From positions 1,985,624-2,049,623 of the forward strand of contig NZ_VOHB01000002.1 in assembly GCF_007859295.1 (NCBI RefSeq): a stretch of 64,000 bases of DNA, read 5' to 3'. Source of the stretch: Planococcus sp. CPCC 101016. Lineage in GTDB: Bacteria > Bacillota > Bacilli > Bacillales_A > Planococcaceae. The translations under genes were made by a program, and so were the position numbers. Positions within the stretch are counted from its first letter, which is position 1. The number at the start of each line of letters is the position of its first letter. Positions 37,038 to 44,156 of the stretch are shown here, piece after piece. Below the pieces are notes generated by a model, which had not been told where the DNA came from, did no database searches, and saw only the letters and a program-made list of their open reading frames with translations.

Positions 37038-37087
37038 AATTAAGAGACCCAGCAACTTATTAAAAAAAGTTGCTGGGTCTCTTAATT
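37038..37087. other. 20-bp perfect stem-loop in a gene-free 475-base region
   Basis: The arms at 37038-37057 and 37068-37087 (AATTAAGAGACCCAGCAACT and its complement) are perfectly paired around a 10-base AT loop. Neither strand has a T-tract right after it, and no gene ends next to it: the mdc promoter lies below and a minus-strand gene ends 174 bases above. The rest of 36860-37260 shows no gene. Confidence 0.6.
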
Positions 37088-37260
37088 GATAGAACTAGTA
37101 TATTGCAGAACTCAATAAATAATGACGTATAAGCTGTTTTTTCTTTCCATCTTAAAATCGGGAAAGTACATAGACGATAGCTATTTAATTATTGACCATT
37201 ATATTGGTTAGTTGTTTCGGCTTCTGACTTCTCAAGCTCCGGAGTGCTCCATATGTTGTG

Positions 37261-37581
37261 CTAATTAAGAATTACTTTCTTCTTTTTGCCATATACCTCA
37301 TAAGCAAAATAGCCGACAAGCAAACCTATTCCCGCTCCTAGACTTATAGCAGAAGAAAAAGTGAATGAAAAAATCATACTGATAATCATGCCAATAACAC
37401 AACCAACAAGCATGCCAAGCGGGATTAAACTATCCAACAGACTTTGAGCAGCTGTTGATTTTTTCTTCCCCAATGTCCCTCGTTGATGGTTAAGTTTAAG
37501 TCTTGTCACAACAAATATTGCAATCCCCCAAACAATTAATAGCGGCAACACAATACGGGCAATTTCTATTGCTGATACCAT
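37261..37581 (-). CDS. small membrane protein, operon with 37601 gene
   Basis: This 106-residue protein has helices at residues 8-26 (ARIVLPLLIVWGIAIFVVT) and 50-95 (a hairpin of IPLGMLVGCVIGMIISMIF and SAISLGAGIGLLVGYFAYEV with a glycine-rich packing face). The loop between them and the C terminus are basic. The family is not recognised. AAGGAGG precedes the ATG. It is 19 bases downstream of another small membrane protein gene. Confidence 0.7.
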   Translation of the reverse strand: MVSAIEIARIVLPLLIVWGIAIFVVTRLKLNHQRGTLGKKKSTAAQSLLDSLIPLGMLVGCVIGMIISMIFSFTFSSAISLGAGIGLLVGYFAYEVYGKKKKVILN

Positions 37582-37600
37582 TTGAAATCCTCCTTCCGTA

Positions 37601-37789
37601 CTATAAATTTCCGCAAGATTTATTGGTCGGTTTAGGCAAGAAAAAGGAGCTGCCGCCCATTATTGCTCCTCCTATTACTGATAGTAAAGCGCCTGTTATA
37701 ATCCATTTCGTTGATAAAAGAGTTGAAAGATAGACTCGTGAAGTCAACAGGATGGACCCCAGCATGAAACAAATGGTCCATTTTTTCAT
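37601..37789 (-). CDS. small two-helix membrane protein
   Basis: A 62-residue protein. Helix 1 is ICFMLGSILLTSRVYLST and helix 2 WIITGALLSVIGGAIMGGSS. A short basic N terminus and a polar C-terminal tail flank them. GGAGGAG lies 5 bases before the ATG. It probably forms an operon with the DHODH-like fusion upstream and the 106-residue membrane protein downstream. No family is recognised. Confidence 0.7.
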   Translation of the reverse strand: MKKWTICFMLGSILLTSRVYLSTLLSTKWIITGALLSVIGGAIMGGSSFFLPKPTNKSCGNL

Positions 37790-37835
37790 TTTTCTCCTCC
37801 AGACAAAGTTTTCTCAAAAAATTCATTGGTTGTTA

Positions 37836-39683
37836 TCAGGACTTCATGAAAAAGTAATCCCTGGAATAAAGCAATCCAATCGCAAATAATAACAAAGCAA
37901 TATAAGCCGGCAAAATATGTATGAACGTCGTATAGCCAATAATGTAATGAATGGTTATTGCCGCACTAAACGCTGGAATTCCCCCAAACAAGAACGTGTA
38001 CCAAACCCACCTCTGCCCCTCTTGAAAACCCCAGAGGGCAAGCATCAAAACAAGCAAGCCCACACTGATCAAAGCGCTCCCTAATCCTGCACGATCATGT
38101 GCTATGACAGGAAGCAGCCGATTATTTATTTCTGTTAATTGTTCAGGAGTCATGCAAATATAAGCAATATCCGTTTGTACGAAAACACCCGTGATGCCTA
38201 TAATGGAAATGACAAGTCCGCCGATGGCCAGTGCAAAACCGAGCGCTACGAATGCGAGTTGACCCCATAGACTTTTTTTCCAAGCCTTATGGTTCGATCG
38301 GTTACTGGAAACCGAGTGTTCATTGTAATTTTTAGTAGCCAAGTAGCCTTTCCAGAAAAACGGCAGTAAAATGAGCCAGAGGATTCCATGCAGCCAATCA
38401 AAATAACCGAATCCCAAAAATAAGAGAATACCAAGAAAGCCTATTACACCGGCAATGTGAACTGCTCTTTTCGCCCATTGCAACCCTTGCCGGACGCCAT
38501 ATCTGGCCAATTGCATATAAAGGGCTCCACCGGACATCATCGTTCCAGCAACTGTCATCCGGTCATGTTGCATAAATCGGTAGATATTCGGATTTATTGC
38601 AAGGATTTCTTCTCGCGTCAGCTTTAGAAACCACTCGTCATATGGCATGATGACTATGGTCATGCTGACCAGTAAGGTGATAAGCCCGCTGATCAACATG
38701 AAAAAACCGAATAACCAATACCAAACCCAACCGCTGTATGTGTTCTTCAAGTGCTCTTTGCTATCCAATAGACTTTCATTGATCCGTTTGGGTAAGCCTG
38801 GACCTGTAAATACATAACCCGCTGTCAACATGACTGCATCTGCGCCAGCCTGAAATAAAGCCAATGCATTCTTTGGTTCGGCAATGCCTCCAGATACAAT
38901 AATTGGAATACTGCTTTGTTTTCTAATTTCCGATACTTTTATCGATAAACTGACTGTCTGGTCCTGTGAATATGCCCATCCTGCTTCGCTCTCTATTGCC
39001 GCTTCATCAATAACAATACCGTCTATAGAGCTGGCCGAAATTAACTGGCCGATATAACGACAGTCCATTTTATCCGAAGCACATGCATATAAAAAAGGCA
39101 TGCTTATACTTAAACTCTTCACTAAATTCCATTCTTTCTCGCTGAGTCGATCTTCCAAAATAATTGCTTTGGCATGGACGGACAATGCTTTCACCAATGT
39201 TAAGGTTTCATCAAAACAATTCGCCTTTCCAATTCTGATAAAAATCGGCTTTCCGAATGCTTGTAGTTTCTGCAGCTGGTCGAGAGTTTGTTCAACACCA
39301 AGAGATTCCAACGGATAGGGGAAAATAAGATTATCCTTAGTTTGTGTGAACTTTGGAACGCCTGCATCCTTCGGTTTTGAAGTGATTGGCCCAACTTCAA
39401 TAAAACCCAGTCCCAAATAGCTGAATGCTCTAGTACCTGTTAGCCTGGGATCAATTTTTCCGCTTAATCCAACCGGATTGGAGATCTTCAAGCCAAAAAT
39501 TTCAGTTTCCAACTCGACAGACGGAGTGGTATGTCCGAGGTATTCGATTAATTTAGGTCCATATGGAACCGCAGAAACCATAGACATGGTTCTGTGGATA
39601 AATTCTCTTCCTACTGCCGCCGGCAATCGAAATAGGATCGGTTTGAATACGGGGTGGTAAGTCCAATCTGGCACAGGGATCAC
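37836..39683 (-). CDS. dihydroorotate dehydrogenase-like domain fused to a duplicated membrane module
   Basis: A 615-residue two-part protein. Residues 1-310 resemble class 2 PyrD: ISNPVGLSGKIDPRLTG at 68-84, LGLGFIEVGPITSKPKDAG, and the FMN phosphate site SIPIIVSGGIAEPKNAL with ADAVMLTAGYVFTGPG at 258-296. The catalytic serine/asparagine stretch of true class 2 enzymes is not seen, so orotate chemistry is doubtful. Residues 318-615 hold about 7-8 helices with two copies of a motif: LTREEILAINPNIYRFMQHD at 355-374 and MTPEQLTEINNRLLPVIAHD at 511-530, each followed by R, a small-residue helix and G-x-x-G-x-x-W. The function is unknown. It is probably membrane-attached and redox-linked. Confidence 0.8.
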   Translation of the reverse strand: MIPVPDWTYHPVFKPILFRLPAAVGREFIHRTMSMVSAVPYGPKLIEYLGHTTPSVELETEIFGLKISNPVGLSGKIDPRLTGTRAFSYLGLGFIEVGPITSKPKDAGVPKFTQTKDNLIFPYPLESLGVEQTLDQLQKLQAFGKPIFIRIGKANCFDETLTLVKALSVHAKAIILEDRLSEKEWNLVKSLSISMPFLYACASDKMDCRYIGQLISASSIDGIVIDEAAIESEAGWAYSQDQTVSLSIKVSEIRKQSSIPIIVSGGIAEPKNALALFQAGADAVMLTAGYVFTGPGLPKRINESLLDSKEHLKNTYSGWVWYWLFGFFMLISGLITLLVSMTIVIMPYDEWFLKLTREEILAINPNIYRFMQHDRMTVAGTMMSGGALYMQLARYGVRQGLQWAKRAVHIAGVIGFLGILLFLGFGYFDWLHGILWLILLPFFWKGYLATKNYNEHSVSSNRSNHKAWKKSLWGQLAFVALGFALAIGGLVISIIGITGVFVQTDIAYICMTPEQLTEINNRLLPVIAHDRAGLGSALISVGLLVLMLALWGFQEGQRWVWYTFLFGGIPAFSAAITIHYIIGYTTFIHILPAYIALLLFAIGLLYSRDYFFMKS

Positions 39684-40056
39684 GTCCTAATTTTTCTTAC
39701 TTTATTCAAGTATGTATAGATGTAGAATTTCATATCTATCAGGTTTTTTCATTCATAACGATCTCAGTTGGCTTAGGATAAAGCCAATGCTCTCCTTTTA
39801 CCTCTATTTGAAAGGAACCTGCTAATTTTATTAGTTTAGAAGAAAAATCAATTATTTATTTTCGTACGATGTACAAAATAGTATTCTTTCTAATTGCTAT
39901 CTTCATCGGGTAACTCCAGTAGGTTTTTACAAATGTATCCCACAATATATTCTTTCTTTGTAGTTGCTTCAATATCTTGATTTTCAATCAAGCGAACTTT
40001 TAAACAAAAGAATATTTACTACTAGACGAATGAAACCTCATTTCATCTTATCTGCC

Positions 40057-40183
40057 CCGGATCCTGCGCTCCAGGCGGACGCGTTCCACGGGCTCGCGCC
40101 GAACTAACTCGGACTGGCGCCCGAGTGGATTTCGGCACTTCGCTTTCCCGCAGGAGTCGCCGCCTTGCGCTCCGGATCCTCGA
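40057..40183. repeat. GC-rich structured intergenic repeat, copy 1
   Basis: This is a 127-base block far richer in GC than its surroundings. Its ends pair (CGGATCC near the left end against GGATCC near the right, with AGGCGG against CCGCC inside). It shares with copy 2 the modules CGCTTTCC or CGTTCCACGGGCTC and CGCAGGAGTC. It resembles non-coding repeats scattered in Bacillus-type genomes. Confidence 0.7.
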
Positions 40184-40274
40184 GTGAAGGGTTTTTTCAC
40201 CAGCCTTAATCAGGCTCTATTTATCATGAGCTGACTAGCAAGCTTCTACCTTTGATTGAAACCATACGATCCCG

Positions 40275-40388
40275 ACCGGTCTGGCCACGTAGACTCCTGT
40301 GGAGTCAGCGAAAGCTGAAGACCCCGCAGGAACGCAGTGACGAGGAGGCTGAAGCTGAGCCCACGGAAAGCGAAGTGGCCAGACCGGT
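40275..40388. repeat. GC-rich structured intergenic repeat, copy 2
   Basis: A 114-base block with 14-base perfect terminal inverted repeats (ACCGGTCTGGCCAC and its complement). Internal pairs include GACTCCTGTGGAGTC. Read on the minus strand it contains ACTTCGCTTTCCGTGGGCTC and CCACAGGAGTC, matching modules of copy 1. No coding potential is seen. Confidence 0.75.
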
Positions 40389-40643
40389 TGGATTATACAT
40401 CCTATTAATTTTAATTTGACTTTGTCTACAGTCTGTCTTGATTTTCAATCAAGCTTTCTATTAGTTGATTTACTTTTTTCCATAGTTCTGTATTTTCAAG
40501 TTCCTGATATGGATGAGCCACCATACGTACCTCCTTGTGTCTAAAAATGATCTTCTATATCTGATTACACTTGTTCAATAATGCAGTGCAAGCAAATCTA
40601 CTTACTGGTCTATCGTATCAAGCCGAATTTATTATTCTGAATA

Positions 40644-40874
40644 CTAAATCTCCATTTCATTCCTTAGCTGCAGCCCTTTTAGTAAAAAAAACTCGCTCAA
40701 GGAATAAAAAATGGAACCGCTGACTAAAATCCAGAACGATGCATTGAATTCAGATAAGAAAAAAATAGAATACACGGCGTGTCCAAAAAGAGCAAACGTA
40801 TAAAATTCATGGCCTATCATTCTAGACTTATCTCTGGTTTCAATTTGGGTTGGTGTCATATTTTGAAAAAACAT
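40644..40874 (-). CDS. small membrane protein
   Basis: A 76-residue protein. After a polar N terminus (TPTQIETRDKSRMIGHEF) come two helices, FYTFALFGHAVYSIFFLSEF and FWILVSGSIFYSLSEFFLL, then a short polar tail. GAGG lies 9 bases before the ATG. It is not recognised. It is a lone gene next to the insertion-split small gene. Confidence 0.65.
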   Translation of the reverse strand: MFFQNMTPTQIETRDKSRMIGHEFYTFALFGHAVYSIFFLSEFNASFWILVSGSIFYSLSEFFLLKGLQLRNEMEI

Positions 40875-41078
40875 TGGTTTCTACCTCGCTTTTAATATTT
40901 TTATATGTGGAGGTATCGCCATGAAAGGCCCAATTCAATAAAACTACTTCTAGGACTGCTGTACTCGGAAATAGTTCTTTCCTGTGCTAGCTGATATCTT
41001 CCTCTTAAATATACTAATTGAAGTTAAAGATAGCTAGTTAATATTGGAAATAAAGTGAATAACTATACTCACTAAAAA

Positions 41079-41114
41079 AAGAGAAAAGAAACTTCAAACT
41101 CAGTTTCTTTTCTC
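41079..41114 (-). terminator. terminator of the copC operon
   Basis: GAGAAAAGAAACT and AGTTTCTTTTCTC form a 13-base perfect stem with an 8-base loop. A run of seven T follows on the minus strand, 12 bases beyond the copC stop. Confidence 0.9.
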
Positions 41115-41125
41115 CTTATACATAC

Positions 41126-41683
41126 TTAATTTTTCTTTCTCTTCAGAAGTCGATAAGCGATAAAGGCAATCACAAGTAACGCAAGTACAAGAAAAACTGT
41201 AATCATTGGATTCCCTTTATCTTCCGAAGTTTGGACAGCTTTTTCTTCTTCTACTGGTACTTCTTCTATTGCTGGTTCCGACATTTCCGTTTCTGTTTCT
41301 TGTGTTTCCTCTGGCGTAATTTCGTCTTCAGCAGAGTCAACATTTAGTGTAAAAGCAACTTCCCCTTCGATCGGGTGGCCGTCTGCACCAATGATTTCCC
41401 AACGAACTGTATAGTCAGTGTTAGGCAACTCTTCTGTTATAGTTCCTGTCATGACACTATCCGAAACAACAATTTCGTTAAATTCGTAACTCGCATTTTC
41501 ACTTTCAAGTGTCATTGAACTTCCTTGTTCAATGACAGTACCGAAAGTCAACACTACTTCTTCCAACGGTTCATCTACTATTGAGCCTTCTGCAGGCGTA
41601 GAAGAAGATAAGGTGGTATGCGCCTGTCCTATTAAGGGCATTAAAAAAATAGCGATTGCAAATAACACTATTATTCTTTTCAT
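41126..41683 (-). CDS. CopC-type copper-binding protein with membrane anchor
   Basis: A 185-residue exported protein. The signal peptide ends QAHTTLSSSTPAEGS, leaving the N-terminal histidine typical of CopC copper sites. The beta-sandwich has DEPLEEVVLTF and VRWEIIGADGHPIEGEVAF, whose DGHP histidine is another ligand. A Glu/Thr-rich spacer (about 118-150) and a C-terminal helix with a KRKK tail anchor it outside the cell. It resembles the N-terminal part of YcnJ. The RBS GGAGGAG overlaps the end of a short upstream reading frame. Confidence 0.88.
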   Translation of the reverse strand: MKRIIVLFAIAIFLMPLIGQAHTTLSSSTPAEGSIVDEPLEEVVLTFGTVIEQGSSMTLESENASYEFNEIVVSDSVMTGTITEELPNTDYTVRWEIIGADGHPIEGEVAFTLNVDSAEDEITPEETQETETEMSEPAIEEVPVEEEKAVQTSEDKGNPMITVFLVLALLVIAFIAYRLLKRKKN

Positions 41684-41743
41684 CCTTGCTCCTCCATTTC
41701 TTTTATTACTTTTTTTAGATACGTTTCGTCTTCTGATTCCAGA

Positions 41744-42070
41744 TCAATTTCTTTCTTTAAGAACATTGCGAAGGACTAGGCTTAAAAACAATGCTGCCAG
41801 AATCGGCACGTAAGCTGTCTGTTTATGGAAGTTGTTCTGTTTCACGACGCAGCCTGACTCTTCGTCAAATACCATGGCCAATATCCTTGCTCTCATATCA
41901 GAGGAGAATGCTCTTGCATCTACGAGGTATGGAAGCTTACTCATTACTTCAAAAAATTCTTTGCGCTCCCAAAAATAGGCTAACTGTTTATCAACCGATT
42001 CTTCTCTTTTTTGTTCAAACGGCAGAGATCGATTGATGCCGTCCATCACAAGATCACATTGCCTTTTCAT
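41744..42070 (-). CDS. degenerate anti-sigma-factor-like membrane protein, probably frameshifted
   Basis: This 108-residue protein begins CDLVMDGINRSLPFEQKREE, the usual opening of zinc-binding anti-sigma factors, but the region where HxxxCxxC should be reads KQLAYFWERKEFF, so the zinc site is lost. A hydrophobic helix (YVPILAALFLSLVL) ends the protein. Shifting frame after it gives 28 more sensible codons (MFLKKEIDLESEDETYLKKV, then IKEMEEQG) that stop at 41680, overlapping the copC ATG. No sigma factor is adjacent. It is probably a decaying gene. Confidence 0.6.
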   Translation of the reverse strand: MKRQCDLVMDGINRSLPFEQKREESVDKQLAYFWERKEFFEVMSKLPYLVDARAFSSDMRARILAMVFDEESGCVVKQNNFHKQTAYVPILAALFLSLVLRNVLKERN

Positions 42071-42190
42071 TACTGGTTCCTCCTACTATGCATTTTAAGA
42101 AATACTTACTTGCAACTCAAGCAAACATAAAAAATTAAATACTGCCTATGCCTAATTCGTTTAGTACTATTCACAGTGGTTGCGGCAAAC

Positions 42191-42219
42191 AAAAAGCTAG
42201 CCGGCTAGGCTAGCTTTTT
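42191..42219 (-). terminator. terminator of the duplicated His-domain gene
   Basis: AAAAAGCTAGCC and GGCTAGCTTTTT form a 12-base perfect stem with loop GGCTA. T residues follow on both strands, 18 bases after the stop codon. Confidence 0.9.
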
Positions 42220-42236
42220 ATTATCATCAGCGAAAC

Positions 42237-43598
42237 TTACTGTTTGCGTGTACGAACAGCAACTGCAGTGGTAAGCGCCGCAAGCATCAAGCCAGCCAAT
42301 ACCCACATGAATGGGAATGAATCTGTATCCGCTGTACCGCCCATGCCTGTTGCTGGCATCTCAGATGGCATTTCCGTTGCACCGAATTCTTCTGGGAACT
42401 GGTCTACGATGGCCGCTGACAAGCCAGCTGCCGGCATCGTCATATGTGCATAGGCTTCACGAATCGAGCTGTACGCTGTTTCGTAATCGCCTGCTACGTA
42501 GGAATCAAATGCCGTCAATAATTGTTCAACATGCGCTGTTAACCCTTCTTCTAGCGCATCAGCCGGAACGCGTCCTTCTGTTGCTGAATCAAGAAGAGCC
42601 GCTTGGTCAACAATGTACTGGTCCAGTTCTGCACGTGCCTGTTCCTGTCCTTCAGCATTCTCTTCACCTGTCGCAACTACATAATCAACAAAGTAACCGA
42701 TATGTGATTTCCATGTTTCATCAAACTGTGCACCCGCTTCTTCTCCGTAAACAGAAGTTACAGCAGCCGTCAGGTCATCTGCATTCGCTAACAATGCAGC
42801 AGACGCCTGATCAAAGCTTTCCGCACCATCTGCACCGTCTTGCATCGCCATGGCGGCTAATCCCGCATGCTCTGTAAATGTGGCATTCAACGTAGCGCGA
42901 AGATCGATTGCTGGTGTGTCCGGGTTGGTGTTGTCAAATTTCTCCGGGAATTGAGTCGTAATGGCAATTGATAAGCTTTCTGCAAACATGCTCATATGGT
43001 GGATCGATTCACGCTCCAGCGAATAAGCTGTTTCAAAATCGCCTTCTACATAAGCGTCAAAAGCTGAAATCAACTGATCGACGTGCATATCCAATCCTTC
43101 TTGAACTGCTGCAGCCGGAAGCAATCCACCCGTTGCGGTATCAAAGAATTCTGATTGTTCGACTTTGTATTCTTCCAATGCCGCTAAAGCCTGGTCTTTG
43201 CCTTCTTGGTTATCTTCAGCAGTAGCGGTTACATAATCTACGAAATAACCGATATGCGATTTCCAGATTTCATCAAACTGGGCAGCTCCTTCTTCGCCGT
43301 AAACCGAACCGACTGCAGCTGAAAGATCGTCAGCATTCGCCAATAATGCTCCAGAAGCCTGATCAAAATCTTCTGCGCCATCAACACCTTTTCTCATGGC
43401 TTCAACTGCCAAGAATGCATGCTCTGTCAATGTGGTATCTAGTGCAATGCGCAATTCCGCTGCCGGCGTTGCCGTGCTGGATTCCATCGCTGATTCGCTT
43501 GAAGCGGAATGGCCGCCGTGGCTGTCCGCCAGTGCCGCTGTTGGCACCAATAAAGATAGGCTAAGTGGTAAGGCTAAAAGACATTTGTTTAATTTCAT
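42237..43598 (-). CDS. surface protein with two histidine-bearing helical repeats and MPATG anchor
   Basis: A 453-residue exported protein. The signal peptide (MKLNKCLLALPLSLSLLVPT) is followed by DSHGGHSA. Two copies of a domain of about 165 residues span roughly 47-225 and 226-400. They share TLTEHAxLA, FDQASxALLANADDL, WKSHIGYFVDYV, a mid histidine (DMHVDQL or TAHVEQL), GDxETAYS and QFPExF, with a histidine at the same place in each helix. That pattern suggests metal- or haem-binding four-helix bundles. The C terminus has MPATG, a helix and RTRKQ, resembling a sortase-type anchor with M for L. A CopC gene lies nearby. Confidence 0.75.
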   Translation of the reverse strand: MKLNKCLLALPLSLSLLVPTAALADSHGGHSASSESAMESSTATPAAELRIALDTTLTEHAFLAVEAMRKGVDGAEDFDQASGALLANADDLSAAVGSVYGEEGAAQFDEIWKSHIGYFVDYVTATAEDNQEGKDQALAALEEYKVEQSEFFDTATGGLLPAAAVQEGLDMHVDQLISAFDAYVEGDFETAYSLERESIHHMSMFAESLSIAITTQFPEKFDNTNPDTPAIDLRATLNATFTEHAGLAAMAMQDGADGAESFDQASAALLANADDLTAAVTSVYGEEAGAQFDETWKSHIGYFVDYVVATGEENAEGQEQARAELDQYIVDQAALLDSATEGRVPADALEEGLTAHVEQLLTAFDSYVAGDYETAYSSIREAYAHMTMPAAGLSAAIVDQFPEEFGATEMPSEMPATGMGGTADTDSFPFMWVLAGLMLAALTTAVAVRTRKQ

Positions 43599-44156
43599 AA
43601 ATTATCGCTCCCTTTTTTTTGGTATACAGACATAACGCACATGAAAATCATTTAGATCACTTTATTTTAAAATTAAACAAATTTTTCAATTATCATAGAA
43701 AGTAAGCCCGCCTTTTGGTTCAAGTCCATATACAGACTAGTCTCCTTAAAAAAGATGACTTATATAGAAAGAAATCTAATCCAACTCTTTCACCTTTGTA
43801 TGTTAAAAAAGATGGGACCATCAGCAGCACATATTGCCGAAATTGAATTCAATGCAGAAACAATCTGGACCAGCCTCAGCTCTATGGAGCAATTAAGTAG
43901 TACTCAAATTCAATAAGTAATAATTTCTACTATAAAAGCAGCACAGGCAATAATAAACTATGCCCGCGCTGCTATTTTTATTTATTGAAAAAATTATTGA
44001 ATTTAGAGACACTCTGAGTTCATCTTCCAATCACATACACTAACTTGCTCTTGTACACCTGCTAGATTAACTATGACAATTTCCCCTAGACATAATCGTT
44101 ATTTCTTCCTTGTCAGTTTTAATGTACTTTATTCCCTTAAACCACTATTAGGCGTT
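43599..44156. other. 558-base intergenic region with one terminator
   Basis: A hairpin at 43937-43973 (AGCAGC...GGCA with TGCC...GCTGCT, T-rich on the minus strand) probably terminates the MurE-like gene. A 38-codon reading frame on the plus strand around 43803-43916 (MLKKMGPSAAHIAEIEF...) lacks a good RBS and is not called. Nothing else is recognised. Confidence 0.45.

Larger units (their letters stand above)
39975..40454. mobile_element. inserted segment bounded by 19-bp direct repeats
   Basis: TCTTGATTTTCAATCAAGC occurs at 39975-39993 and again at 40436-40454, enclosing 442 bases. The repeated unit lies at the break of the split gene, so it is a target duplication. The unit itself can fold (CTTGATT/AATCAAG). 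The insert has no ORF of note, no clear terminal inverted repeats and two GC-rich structured repeats. A target duplication of 19 bases is longer than for most insertion sequences. Confidence 0.7.
39890..40524 (-). pseudogene. small conserved gene split by a 0.46-kb insertion
   Basis: The N-terminal part (40524 to 40426, start after AAGGAGG) encodes MVAHPYQELENTELWKKVNQ followed by LIESLIENQDRL and a stop. The C-terminal part, open from 39993 to 39890, encodes LIENQDIEATTKKEYIVGYI followed by CKNLLELPDEDSN and a stop. Joining them at the shared LIENQD gives one continuous protein of about 57 residues, of a short family I recall as widespread and uncharacterised. The DNA between carries two GC-rich repeats and is bounded by 19-base direct repeats. 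The truncated N-terminal reading frame could still be translated. Confidence 0.85.

Noticed and set aside
40057-40388. tRNA or other structured RNA genes in the GC-rich blocks
   Set aside because: No cloverleaf or tRNA-conserved bases. The shared modules fit an intergenic repeat family instead.
43803-43918. 38-codon plus-strand frame in the gap before the MurE-like gene
   Set aside because: Protein-like composition but no RBS, no family, and a location between two minus-strand genes.
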